Below the pieces are notes generated by a model, which saw nothing but the letters and a program-made list of their open reading frames with translations, was not told where the DNA came from and did not search any database. From contig JANTQA010000029.1 in assembly GCA_027625915.1 (NCBI GenBank), positions 9,858,001 through 9,922,000 on the forward strand: a stretch of DNA of 64,000 nt, written 5' to 3'. Position 1 is the stretch's first letter. Each line of letters starts with the position of its first letter. The position numbers and the translations under genes were made by a program. Below are positions 1-11,063 of this stretch, piece by piece. Origin of the DNA: Anaeramoeba flamelloides. Its lineage: Eukaryota > Metamonada > Anaeramoebidae.

Positions 1-60
1 AAATTTTTTTTGTTTACTAACTTTCTTTTTTTTTTTTTTTTTCTTTACTTTTTTTTTTTC

Positions 61-213
61 TTTTTAATTTTTCTTTTTGTTTTTTCAACCAATAAAAAAT
101 TTGGAACCTGCTCGATTCCAAAATATTTTTTTTTCTTTATCATCTAAATTACTAATTTACCATTAGTAATCAGAGCTGTAAGAGGATCTTTGATCACTCC
201 CTTCAACCAATAA
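61..213 (+). repeat. Left arm of a long inverted repeat
   Basis: This stretch of about 150 bp, including TTTGGAACCTG and the GC-richer core AATCAGAGCTGTAAGAGG, recurs almost identically in reverse complement at about 7721-7886. Each arm also has CAACCAATAAAAA near both of its ends. It could be one terminal repeat of a large element or one of two oppositely oriented MITE copies. No coding sequence is seen in it. Confidence 0.75.
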
Positions 214-243
214 AAAAAAAAAAAAAAAAAAAATTGGAATTTT

Positions 244-425
244 TTAAGGGACTAATCTCTATTAAACTTTTTTTTTACCTAAATTTACTAGAGATTTAGA
301 AAATTTTTTGCCAATTAACAAGATTTGAAAATTCCAATTTATTTTCAATATTAAGCTTATTTCTAGATAAGGAATCCTTATTTAGAAATTGGTCAAAAAA
401 AAAATAATAGAGACGAGTCCCTTAA
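244..425. mobile_element. MITE-like element, family A (copy 1)
   Basis: About 182 bp bounded by near-perfect terminal inverted repeats: TTAAGGGACTAATCTCTATT at the left and the complement of TTAAGGGACTCGTCTCTATT at the right. There is no ORF. A second copy in opposite orientation at 22598-22776 aligns along its full length, including the internal ATTCCAATT/TTTAGAAATTGGTC region. Non-autonomous DNA transposon is an inference; no transposase is present in the window. Confidence 0.7.
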
Positions 426-539
426 CAAAAAAATGAAGAAAAAGATCTTTTTTTTGAATTTTTTAACAGAAAAAACATTATATCTCACAAAATATGTAAA
501 CCATTGGCGAAATTTTTAAAACAAAAGCATATAATATTT

Positions 540-715
540 TTTGAACAATTTCGATTAATTCAAGATTTAACCTCGAAAGTCAATTTAAATCTGTGCCAAG
601 TATATGTATATGTGTCTTCCTATCTTCAAATATCCAACCCTGAAAAAAAAAAATTAAGAGTTAAATTTTTATAATGGGTTAAAGGTTGTCAACTTGGGTA
701 TTTACACCACTACAT
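540..715 (+). repeat. Dispersed repeat family L (copy 1)
   Basis: It contains AATGGGTTAAAGGTTGTCAA and ends TTTACACCACTAC. The same sequence lies in reverse complement at about 37087-37260, with the shared core AATGGGTTAAAGGTTG and the block AAAGTCAATTTAAAT. No coding content is apparent. Confidence 0.6.
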
Positions 716-1094
716 ATAATTTTTTGTTTTTTTTCAAAACATAATATTCAATCACATACAAGTTTAACTGGAATTCATGTTTTTAAAGGTATTCATTTTT
801 ACAAATAAAAAGAAAAATAAATAAAATGAAAAAATCAAAATCTTTGTCAAAAAATGATGAAACAAGCTGAACATAAATTGAATTAGATTTATTGTTAAAG
901 GTTAGATGAAACCTCGCCTAATCTGTTAAAGAGAGAATTGTGAAGTGACGAAATTTGAGACTTCTAATTCAAAGAGTATCTAAAATAGAGACATTCATCA
1001 GAAGTATTTGAATCTTAATTTAGTTTTCTAAAAAAAAAAAAAAGAGAAGAAGAAAAATAATTAAAATATCAATATAAAAAAATAATAATATCAT

Positions 1095-1545
1095 TTTCAT
1101 AAACAAGTTAAAAACGTATCCACTGTCGTTAGTTTTTTTTTTGAATTTAAAAAATAAACCGCCGTTAGTCTTTCCAGAATTCAAAAGAATAGAGAAAAAT
1201 CGAAGATTTAACTCAATTTTTTTGAAATTCTGGAAAAGCGCCGTTAGGTTTTCTTGAGTTTTCTGTTTATTTGTTAAGTGTTCTAGGTTTTTTTGAGGTT
1301 TTCTATTTTATTTCTGAAGTGTTCTAGGCTTTTTTTACTTTTTGAAATAAACAGAAAATTTGAATAAATTTTCGGTTTATATCAAAAATTAAAAAAACCT
1401 AACGAAAATCTATTGATTTTCGAAATAAATAAGAGAATTCAAAAAACCTAACGAAAATCGATAGATTTAACAAATAAAACAGAAAACCTCAAGAAAACTT
1501 AGGCACTCTACAGCACTTCCCCAGAATTCACAGGAGTGGATCAAA
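1095..1545. repeat. Complex foldback repeat, family F (copy 1)
   Basis: A patchwork of inverted modules. GTTAGGTTTTCTTGAG and TGTTCTAGGTTTTTTTGAGG on the left face AAACCTAACGAAAATC and AAACCTCAAGAAAAC on the right, closed by a GGCACTCTACAGCACTT end. Related copies lie near 7275-7420, 36229-36560, 36733-36995, 61340-61605 and 62135-62295. The family is recognised by GTTAGG-poly-T modules and a GGCACTCTACGGCACT terminus. It is non-coding. Confidence 0.6.
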
Positions 1546-2786
1546 AACCCAATAGAAAGATTATCGACTACATATAAAAATTCCACAATCTGTGAATAAT
1601 AATTGGTATTTTGTTGTCGTTAGGTTTTTTTTTTTTTAATTTGAAAGAATTGAGTAAAATCTTAGATTGTCCTAAATTTTTTAAATAAAAAAAAAAAAAA
1701 AAAAAAACTAGACTACCTCTCAGAGTTGGGTCACTGGGTACCCAAATTTATATATATTTACTATTTGAAGTATTTTTTGTTTTCAATTTTTTATCTTTAT
1801 TATTAAAGTTTTTCAAATCATAAGAGCTTTGATGAAAAATTCCCGACAAGAACAATAAATTTCATAATTTTGATTAATCATATTAAAGAGCTTCTGTGTA
1901 TTTTTTCTTAAGATAACTTTTTCATATAAGTTTCTTATCTAAAATTTTTGATAATATTTTTTTTCCATCTAATACCAATGAATTTATATCTTTCACAATA
2001 CCAAATGAAATGATTTATGTTTTCATAATAATATTGAGTACAATAATCATATTTTTCCTTTTTTTTTGAATCTGTTGTATTCAGATTTATAAAGGCATAT
2101 TTATTTTGAAAGAAAAAAGAAAAGTATAAAAGAACAATTAACTATTCGAAAAATATTAAATATAACTATCACCAAAAAAGTCAATTGATTATCAATAAAA
2201 TTAAATTCAATAATTATATATAAAATAAAAAAGTTGTTTTAAAAAAAATAAATAGAAAAGTAATTACTTTTTTCATTTTTTTTTTTTTATGTGAAATTTA
2301 AAAACTAAGCAAAACATTCAATCAGAGACTAGATTAAAGTAGTATTGTTGTTACGTGGATATTTACTTTATCATCTATGCATCAAAAAAATACCAAAAGA
2401 TGAAATATTAAGAAAGAAATTTTCACCAATGACAAAATTGATGTTCATTTATTTTTATTATTATTATTATTTATTGAAAAAAAGTTTTAATATCTAACTC
2501 TTCATTCAAAAGTAATTTGCAGATTTGAAAGATTGTTTTTCTATTTAAAAGTTATTTAGCTTTACTAAATATGAGTTATTACTTTTATTCAATTAATTTC
2601 TTAAAGAATGTAATCAAATGAAAAATTTATTCTCTCTTTTTTTTTTTCTCCAAAGTTTAAAATATTTTTTGGTTTTTCCTTAAAGGAGAAATCGAAAGTT
2701 TTTTTGTCTCAAAATAAAATTAAAAAAATCAAATTAATAATAATTATTTTAATATATATAACATCGAATATACAAAGAAAAAACAG
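1546..2786. other. Upstream region of the cyclin gene; no gene seen
   Basis: AT-rich non-coding sequence with homopolymers and no open frame of note. Any 5' exon of the cyclin Y-like gene (animal orthologues begin with a short myristoylated leader) should lie here or further upstream. I found no convincing ATG-GGN leader. Confidence 0.4.
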
Positions 2787-5700
2787 ATCTTGAAGAACCA
2801 TTATTTTTGACTGAAGGGTTAAAAAAGCATGTTCATAAAGGAAATATCTCCCAGAAACCATTTCAAAAAATGAACACTAGGCATATGTCATATCAAAATT
2901 TAGATAATGTATCAACAGAAGGATCAATTACTTCTCCGAAATTGGAGTTTGTTGTAAAATCAATATCATATGCTTTATTTGATTTAATTAATGAAAAACC
3001 TGAAAATAATAATGAGGAGAAACTCGAAGAATATGAAATTTTTGATGAAGACAAACATCGAATAACTGTAATTATTTATATTTTATTTTTCTAAATTCTG
3101 ACTTTATATTTTTTCCTTACACCATTCTTAATTTTTTACTTTTCACTTTTTTAAAAAAAAAGTTAATTTCATCTTTCGTGAAAAGTAATTAACTTCAAAT
3201 ATCAAAAAAGGGAATATTTTCTATTTATTCAATCTTTTTACACTTGTTTACTTATTAATATGATTTAATTCTTTTTTTGATCACCTTAATACACACAATC
3301 TTTTCTTTTATTATTTACAATAAAAAAATTTAAAGCAAAAAAAAATACAATTCTTTCAGACACCAGATCGAAATTACATTGAATTATATTTATTAACAAT
3401 GTCCCGTGCTGCACAAGTAATTTTTTTTTTCTATATATCCAAAAAAAAAGATTCAAACCTATAAAACTATTCTTATTTCTACAAACTGAAATTTTCTAAT
3501 ATTCTAGCTTGTACCAGAGATTTGCATTATTATGCTCATTTATATTGATAGAATATTCAAATATACAAAAAAAAATTATGGGGTTCCTTTAAGATTAACA
3601 GCCAAAAACTGGAGAAGAGTCACACTAATTAATCTTTTACTGGCAACAAAATGTAATAATTTATATTTCCAATTTTTATTTATTTTTTGTTTTTTAATTT
3701 TGGAATTTAGAATAAACTTAATAATATACACACTTTACAATAATTATAGTAAATCGTTTGAAAACATTTTTATTATATTTTTTTAATTAACCAAAAGATT
3801 TTTTTTTTTAGAAATTTATTTGATTAAATTTATATCTTTCACAAAACCAAATAAAATGATTCACATTTTAATAATAATCTTATTTATTCCTAAGATTAAT
3901 TTTTAAGGTATTTCCAAAAAAGTGGGGAGGATTTTTTTTTTTTATTTCAAATAATATTCTCTTTTGAAAGTATTTCTATTTGTAAATTGGATAATATCAA
4001 ATTAAGATGAAATATTAAAATCAATCCGATTGAATCAATGAATAAGGTGTTTGCATTTCAAAATATATTCATCAAAATATTTTTCAAATATAAAATGAAA
4101 AAAAAAAAAACTTTTTTTGGAGAAAACGAGGTATGGCCAATTTCAATAAAAAAACAAGATAAAAAATATACCAACGAATTTTTGAAACAATAAAATCCAG
4201 TTAATAGTTTTTGCTCTTTTCGATTGGAAATTTTGTCAAGATTAAACCTCTTAGGGAAACAAATATTTTTAAGGAAAAAAGAAAAAAATTAACAATCCAT
4301 TTTCCCACACCGAAAAAATATTATATATAATTGGTGTCATAATAATTTTTGATATCTTTAATTAAAGTAATATCTTAAAAATATATTGAATTATTATAAA
4401 AATAATAATTTGTTGAATAACAATTTTGGATATTTAAATAATAATATTAAAATTTAAACTTTGTTTCAGTCAAAGGATATCCAAAATTTTTTTTCCAAAT
4501 ATCAATTATTTTTTATATAATTGATCTTCTAAGAACAAATAAGAAATAAGTAGAATAATACACATCAAAGAATAATTTGATATCAGTATGAAGTAAAACT
4601 AATAAATCAATAGATTTACTTAAAAAAATATAAAAACTCAAATTCTAAGAAGACGGTATTGAGAAAAACAAAAAATGTTCATTTTAATTTCCTATTGAAG
4701 ATCAAATGAAATTACAATGGAAATCTCTATGATATCTCTCCAATCATTTCCACCCCTTCTGTAGCTTTAAAATAATACGTTTTTATCAAGTTACTATCGA
4801 TTTTTCAATTAAAAAAAAAATTTGCAAATGAATTATGAATAATCAGAAAAAAATTGGAAAAATGTGATGGAAAAAGAAAAAAGTAGTTAAAAACTGATTT
4901 CAATTTGAAACTTTTCAAATTAAATTTTTTTCTTCTAATATTCATTCAAACCCTTTTAAATGTAGATAATTCACTCAACCACAACTGGGCCCCTTTGACT
5001 GGAAAATGGTTTAGTTTAATAAAGATATTTTAAAATATAATTATCCTTCTTTTTTGGAAATAGCTTATTTATAATTTGAAGAACTACCCAAACTTGGGAT
5101 TTTCATTGTTTTGAACTTAGTACTATTTTTTAATTAATTAAAGAAAATTTTTATTTCAATTTCTTCCAATATTTTTTCCTCTTAATTGGTATAATGTGAT
5201 AAAAAAACCCAAGATCTTCAAAAAAGCTCTTGAAAATAAACATTTTTAGAATTTAAATATATCTCTTTCTTCTTGAACTTTGACACAATTTAAATGTTGT
5301 TAATTTGAATTTTACAGTATATCAATTAAAACATTTAAAAAGATTTATATTGAAAATACTTTGTTATTCTCAATAATGCTCATTATAAATGTAATATTGG
5401 AAATGTTAATTAATATCAATTATCTTTTTGAAAAATATATATTAGAGATATTTATTTTTTTTTAGAACATAAACTTTTTCTGTGTGAAATTTTTAAGTAA
5501 ATAATTTTTGTTCAACAACAGATAATAAAGAGATTAGAACTGTAAAACGTTTCAGATGGTTGTGTAGCTGTTGTGAAAAGATTTTGATAATTCATTGGGT
5601 TTATTAGGTAAAGTTTGTAAAATTTTGGAATCTTCTGTATTTTCAGATCTAAACACCATTTCAAAAATTGTGGCTCACCTGAAATAATAAATTGAAAAAA

Positions 5701-8700
5701 AAAAAAAATCCTTTAGTATTCAAGAACAATTAATAATTAAATCTGATTTATAATTCTCTTTTAAGTCATCTAAATATATAAAAACCTGATATTTTAAAAA
5801 TTTAAAAAAAAAAATAAAACCAAAAACTATAAAAAAATTGAGTCACAATTTTTGAAATGAGAATTACCGATTTTTTATCCCTGAGCTTTCACTGAAAAAA
5901 AGTTTACAAACACATTTTTTTGCTAATAATTCAATTCATTTTAAATTACATTACATAGTCGAAATTTTCATAGTGATTATTTGACTTTTCGAAGATCTTT
6001 TTTTTTTTCTAAGTAATCGTTTGCAAAAAAAAAAAAAAGAAAAAGAAAGAAATCAAAAATTAAAACAAAAGAAAAACAAAAATTAATTAAAAAAAAAAAA
6101 AATTAGAAAAAGAAAAAAGACAAAGAAAAAATAAAACAGAAATTTGCAAAAGAAAAAGAAAAGAAAAAAAAAATTTGAAAAAGGAAATATAAAATTTGCA
6201 AAATTAGAAAAAATGATTCTCATCCAAAAATTTGAAAATATTTTTTTGAGAAGAATACTGGAAAAAACCCTCAAAACAAATTCTATTAACATTATAAAGT
6301 GAGTCAAAATTTTTGAAATCTAGTTTATTTGAGTAAAATAACAAGTATTTCACTTGAAATTTGACTTTAAAAATGATATTTAAATATACATTTAGAAGAC
6401 TTTAAATTTTTTTTGTGACGTTACTTAATTGATAACATCAAAATTAGCTTATATTTATATTATTTCGATTTTTTCACTCATAAATTGGTTCAGCAATTGT
6501 ATGAGTTCAATAAAAAAACACAGAAAAAAGTCCTTCAATATTCCATAAAGGTTGAAAATAGAATAAATTCCATTTCTTTTTTTATTATAATTGAAATTTC
6601 AAAAAATCTAAAAATTGTTTTTTTTTTTTACTATGAAAGAAAAAAGATCTCATTTTTAAAAACAATAAACATTTTTGGTTTCTTTTTTCTTCAAAAAAAA
6701 AGAGAAAAGGCACCATTTTTAAAAGATTTCAAAAAGGAAAAAAACGAAAGTATTAAATTTTAGAAAAAAATTAAAAATAAAAACATTTTTTTTTAATATT
6801 TGGGAATTTATTTAGAAAAAATTCACAGTTATTATATAATCTGAAAAAATCTAAAAGAAACTTATAACAATTCTAAACAATTATTTAATAAAAATTTACT
6901 AACAAATAATTTAAAAATTAGATTGTTTAAATCTTTTATATTAAGTCAATTAACATACGAGTTAGAAATATAAAACTACAAAATTGCAACCCTAAATTAT
7001 TAAAATTCCTGGATTAACACATGTATTACCGAAATATGCAAAATAAACCGAAATACACCAGTTCTTATTTATAAAACAGAATTTAAAATTGAATTTATGA
7101 TAATTTCGGTTAATAAAAAGAAATTTAAATTAAAAAATAAATTAGGAAATTTATCTCTTCCTTATTTAGAAAAGAAAATAAAATTTAGCCAAAGAATTAA
7201 CAATAAAATTAATTGGGATTCAAAAGAATTTAAGACTTCTTAAAAACGAAATTTATAATTCTAATTATAATGAGTTGTTGAATTCTAACAGTTCGGTAAT
7301 GTCGTTCGGTTTTAAAATTTAATTTAAGAGAATAAAAAGAAAATTTTTGAAATTTTCGATTTATTTCTTAAATTAAAAAGAAACTCTATGGCACTTGAAG
7401 ACACTTACGACACTACACAAGAATATTTTATAATAATTAAAAGCCAAAAACAAATATTTAAGTTATCCATCAAGCTCAGCAATTCTAAAATTCAGAACAT
7501 TTACTAAATGCTTAAATAGATACTACTATGCAATAAATAAAAACTCGAATAAATTTTGTCCTTTATGTTTAAAATATGAACATAAAGAGATAATAGAAAA
7601 TATTGATAACTTTTTAATAGTTTTCCTTCCTATACAAAGGATAGATAGATTTTTTTTAAATAAATTAAAAGAATTGATTTTTTTTAAATAAATTAAAAGA
7701 ATTAATTTTTTTTTTTTTTTTTATTGATTGAAGGGAGTGATCAAAGATCTTCTTACAGCTCTGATTACTAATGGTAAATTAGTAATTTAGATGATAAAGA
7801 AAAAAAAAATATTTTGGAATGGGCAAGTTCCAAATTTTTATTGGTTGAAAAAACAAAAAGAAAAATCAAAAAGAAAAATTAAAAAGAAAAAAAAACAAGC
7901 TAAAAAACAAAAAAAGCAAGTTAGAAAACAAAAAAAAAAGGTTTTTCAAAGGCATTAGTAAAAAATTAAAAAAAAAAAAAAACCCATTTTTATCAAGAAC
8001 ACTCATTAAAAACAGACACAATCCTTTTATTTAAAATTTTGACATCTAATTCTTTCGAAGAAATTGTGAATGCTTTGTTGAGAGGTAGTTGTTTAGTGGC
8101 TGCCATTTCTTTTCTTTTTGATCGAATTTTTTTTGATCGTTCCAGTTTTTGTTTTTGTTTTTTCTTTTTATTTTTAAGTTACTCATACCAACTAGTTTCT
8201 GTTCTTCGGGTAATAGTAGGTACCCACTTGATTTTTCTCCTTAGTAACCCATCTTCCCAATAAAAGGGAAATTCAACAAGGGAAAAAATAGAAAAAAATC
8301 AAAAAAAAAGAAAATTTTCTTTTCTTCACAATTTTGTTTATAATCGCAATTATGTGGATTATCACGATATTATAATTTTTCTCAATTAATAAATCAACCA
8401 CGATTTTTTTCTAATCTTGCGATTATTAATTATATCAACAAAAAATGTCTATTAAAACATTTTCCTTGTTTTCGGGTTTAAAATGAATTTTTCTGAAATT
8501 AAATACCAATATATATATCTTTCTTTTTTTATTTATTTTATTTTCCTTTTATTTCCATTCTTAGTTTGGGAGGAATTAGCTGTTTGGAACAGTGACTGGA
8601 AAAGAATGTTTCCAAAAATGGATATTGAAGATATGAATAATTTGGAATCAGCTGGTTTAAATTTTTTAGGATTTAATATCCGGGTAAAATTAAGTACTTA

Positions 8701-9060
8701 TACAAAATATTATTTCGAATTAAGGGAATTAACAGTTAGAACTAAAAAAAAATTTCCATTGGAACCAATTCAAAAAAATGCAGAAGAAAAATTTAATGTA
8801 ATTTTCATTATTTTTTATTTGATTTTTTCATTATTTAATATTATTTGTTTTATTTTGAATATATTAATAAGATAAAAATTTTAAATATTCTTTTATCTTA
8901 CTGTATCAAAATATTTATCATAAAAAAAAAAAAATAGAAACTATCAACATCATTTAGATCACGATTAAAAACAAAAATTATGAAAAATCTTCGTAATGTA
9001 CGTAGTGAAAGGATTATTCTGAAAAAAAAAATTTCTCATAAAACTGATCAATACAAGTAA
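2787..9060 (+). CDS. Cyclin Y-like cyclin, five exons, N-terminus uncertain
   Basis: Cyclin Y family members are membrane-associated regulatory subunits of PFTAIRE/PCTAIRE-type CDKs (established for animals). Exons read here: about 2787-3067, 3360-3416, 3508-3652, 8565-8797 and 8938-9060. The joined frame gives about 278 residues with no stop, against about 340 in human CCNY. Introns are GT-AG with GTAATT or GTAATA donors and phases 0, 0, 1 and 0. Diagnostic segments are SPKLEFVVKSISYALFDLI, EIFDEDKHRIT, LTMSRAAQ joined to LVPEICIIMLIYIDRI, NWRRVTLINLLLATK, then WEELAVWNSDW, DMNNLE, YTKYYFELREL and FPLEPI. These match the cyclin Y box (NWKR, LLASKVWDD, AVWN, YAKYYFDLR, FPLEP). The last exon gives SRLKTKIMKNLRNVRSER, like the CCNY C-terminus, then TAA. 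The first exon is open upstream to 2762 without an ATG. An AG at 2785-2786 suggests a further 5' exon; ATG 2869 is an alternative start. The third visible intron is about 4.9 kb and full of repeats. Confidence 0.85.
4450..5022. mobile_element. TIR element, family K (copy 1)
   Basis: The left end TAAACTTTGTTTCAGTCAAA faces the right end CCTTTGACTGGAAAATGG, a fairly good inverted pair. The interior has no ORF. It aligns over its length with 28797-29512, sharing AATAAGAAATAAGTAGAATA-like sequence, an ACGTTTTTA block and the TGGGGTCCTTTGACTG end. It is a probable non-autonomous DNA transposon inside the large cyclin intron. Confidence 0.6.
5656..6320. mobile_element. TIR element, family C (copy 1)
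   Basis: About 665 bp with ends CATTTCAAAAATTGTGGCTC and GAGTCAAAATTTTTGAAAT, which are inverted repeats. Conserved landmarks across six copies are GAAATAATAAATTG, TATTCAAGAACAA, AACCTGATAT, TGAGTCACAATTTTTGAAAT, TTTCACTGAAAAAAAGTT and a poly-purine tract before ATTCTCATCCAAAAATTTGA. The internal repeat of the terminal motif (near 5840) suggests a composite structure. There is no transposase; ORFs inside are poly-purine artefacts. Confidence 0.7.
6838..7700 (+). mobile_element. Decayed LINE (non-LTR retrotransposon) 3' fragment
   Basis: Two in-register blocks look like the end of a LINE reverse transcriptase. At about 6862-6978 the + strand reads ...KIRLFKSFILSQLTYELEI, matching the thumb-region motif (K-S-L-I-L-x-x-L-T-Y-G-x-E) of many non-LTR RTs. 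At 7437-7691 an 84-codon open stretch reads FRTFTKCLNRYYYAINK, then CPLC and a following His, resembling the C-terminal Cys/His segment (CPxC...H) after LINE RTs. Between them are frame breaks and a small family F insertion near 7275-7420. The 3' end has two tandem copies of TAAATTAAAAGAATT and a poly-T/A run. The rest of the RT and the endonuclease are missing. The clade cannot be assigned from this fragment. Confidence 0.5.
7275..7425. repeat. Family F-like hairpin inside the LINE fragment
   Basis: The short module GTCGTTCGGTTTTAAAATTT faces TTTCTTAAATTAAAAAGAAA and ends with GGCACTTGAAGACACTTACG, the family F type terminus. It interrupts the decayed LINE and so is younger than that insertion. 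Confidence 0.4.
7721..7886 (-). repeat. Right arm of the long inverted repeat
   Basis: Reverse complement of 61-213 with only scattered differences (for example GGGCAAGTTCC against GGAACCTGC). It lies immediately 3' of the LINE poly-T tail and inside the large cyclin intron. The arm carries one extra poly-pyrimidine module relative to the left arm. Confidence 0.75.
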
Positions 9061-9843
9061 TTCGAATAATTATTTTTTTATAAAAAAAAGGGGAATAATC
9101 ATGTTAAATTCGATTATATATTAATATATACCGATAAATTTGAAAAAATTTTTTCAAATTTTTACTTCATTTTCCTTTTTTTTTTTAAATTTTTTTACAC
9201 AAGCTTTAAATAAAGAAAATCATTTCATTTGTTTAAATGTTAAGAAACTTTGCTCAATTAGTTGATCTTTTAATATTCTTTAAAAATAACTATTCTGACA
9301 ATGTTTTCAAATTTAAAAAAAAGGAAATTGAAAGAAAAATTTTTTTATTTTGTTTTAATTTATCAGTAAAAAATAAAAATAGATTTTTTGAATAAAAAAA
9401 TAAAAGAACGAAAAATTATCAAAAAGGAAAAAAAAGAAATAAATAAAAAAAAATGCTTTAAAAAAAAAAAAAAAATTATAAAAACAAATTCAAAAATTCC
9501 ATTGAAATAAATAAATTAAATATTTTTTTTAATTATTCATTTATTCAATAATTTTTTGATATTATATTCATTTTTAATTACTATTTAAATTTCATTTTAG
9601 ACCGTAAGTGGACATTTTTATTGATAAATCAACTAACTGGGATTTTTTTTTTTTTTTTTGGTAAATAGTGTTTATGGAAATAATGATTGTTTTATTTAAT
9701 GTAAATATTAGATTTGAGTATTTGATGATTTTTGCTCTTTTTATCCAAATTGTGTGATTGTTTATTTTTTGTAAACTATTTCGAAAAAAGTGGGGAAAAT
9801 TTATTTTTACTAATGTCTTTCTTAAACTCAATCATCATAAAAC
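9061..9843. other. 3' flank of the cyclin gene; no gene seen
   Basis: AT-rich sequence following the TAA stop, with A- and T-runs that could serve polyadenylation. The only open frames are short and low-complexity. I see no recognisable feature. Confidence 0.4.
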
Positions 9844-10065
9844 TATTTAAGGGAGTAGCTACACCATAAGACATGATAAAAATTTGAGAGAGATGAGATA
9901 AGAGCATTTTATTTTAGTGGAGTGTGATCGTAGATTCTCTAAAAATTTTTTTAAAAAAATTATTTGATATTTTAATTTTAGTAATGTTCAACAATAAAAA
10001 AATTGAGATTATATTGATAAAATAGTTTTTTTTTTTTTTTTTATTTTTTTATTAAAATAATCTTA

Positions 10066-10596
10066 ATTCCATCAATTTGGACACAGTTTAAACAGTTGAA
10101 AAAATAATAATAACATGATTTACATCCAATTGGAAATTAATTTTAATTCAACAAACTATTTCATTTTTTGTCTTTTTTGTTTTGTTTTCATTTTCAATTT
10201 TTCAGTTACAAAATCTGTTTCGTTAGATCTGGAAATTTTTTATAGATGGTTGATAGATAGTTACAGTTGAGTTAATTAAATTGAAAAATCCACATACAAC
10301 CGGTGCAAGCTATCTTATCATTTGATCGATCAACCATTGTTGGTGTAATTTTAACAAATCTACCAATATATTTTTTGTTCAAATTCTGTCATTTCAGCTC
10401 GTTTCCTTATTTTGGACACACTTGTTTTGATTTTTTATTTTATATTGTTTTCTTATATTTGGATGAAAAAGATTACTTAAAAAACCATTAATACTATGTT
10501 ACATAAATATGGTTTTATATTACATTTGGAAAAATATAATAAATTGAGTTTTTATTTTCATATTTTTGATTTTAGATGTGTCCAAATTTTTGGAAT
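10066..10596 (+). mobile_element. TIR element, family B (copy 1)
   Basis: About 530 bp with ends ATTCCATCAATTTGGACACA and TGTGTCCAAATTTTTGGAAT. A full-length homologue lies at 49361-49886. Shared internal blocks include ATCGATCAAC(C/A)ATTGTTGGTG, CAGCTCGTTT and TGGTTTTATATTA. A 62-codon open stretch in this copy (about 10303-10491) is not open over the same span in the other copy, so coding is not supported. Confidence 0.7.
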
Positions 10597-10960
10597 GGGG
10601 TTTGGTTTTAATTTTGGGAGAAGATAATTTCAGATTCTTTGAATAAAACTTGTAGCTATTTTATGGTTTAAACTTTGATAACATATAATCATATTCACTT
10701 CTCCAATTCAACTAAACCCAACGATTTAAAATCCTAATAAGTAAAAATTTGACTTAATTATTCTAATTTTGGAATCTTCTAGCTATTTAAGTCCCATTTA
10801 TGTTTCTTTTTATCATTGTTTCAATTGTAATGTTGTTGTTCTTTTTAAACAAAATCCATTAATCCCAAATGTCACTAATAAAAAAAATCTTTCTAATTGC
10901 TTTATGTTTTCAGGATTAAAAAATCACAAAAATGATGAAAAAATAAAAAAAGGAAAAAAT

Positions 10961-11063
10961 TAAATGCCACAATAGAATGTTGAGAGAAGGATAAAAGATA
11001 AGTTATTCAACATTCAAAACACTATTTTTTGCAATTCAACTCAACATTCTAGTGTGGCAATTT
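10961..11063. mobile_element. Small hairpin MITE in the composite element
   Basis: About 103 bp with the terminal inverted pair TGCCACAATAGAATGTTGAG and CTCAACATTCTAGTGTGGCA. It is non-coding and is nested in the 9844-11228 element. Confidence 0.65.

Larger units (their letters stand above)
3653..8564 (+). other. Giant intron of the cyclin Y-like gene
   Basis: The donor is GTAATA after ...LLATK plus one base; the acceptor is TTCTTAG before TTTGGGAGGAA. Joining restores a conserved K-F-W-E-E sequence, in phase 1. The other three introns are 91-292 bp, so this one is greatly enlarged. It holds a family K element, a family C element, a LINE fragment, a family F copy and the right arm of the long inverted repeat. 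Without those, little unexplained sequence is left. Confidence 0.75.

Noticed and set aside
8483-8564. In-frame 5' extension of the fourth cyclin exon as a separate small protein starting at 8483
   Set aside because: The residues before 8565 are hydrophobic translations of the intron's pyrimidine tract; homology starts exactly at the acceptor.
10303-10491. Small ORF in the family B element as a transposase remnant
   Set aside because: The frame is not preserved in the second copy, and no catalytic DDE/D-type residues can be identified.
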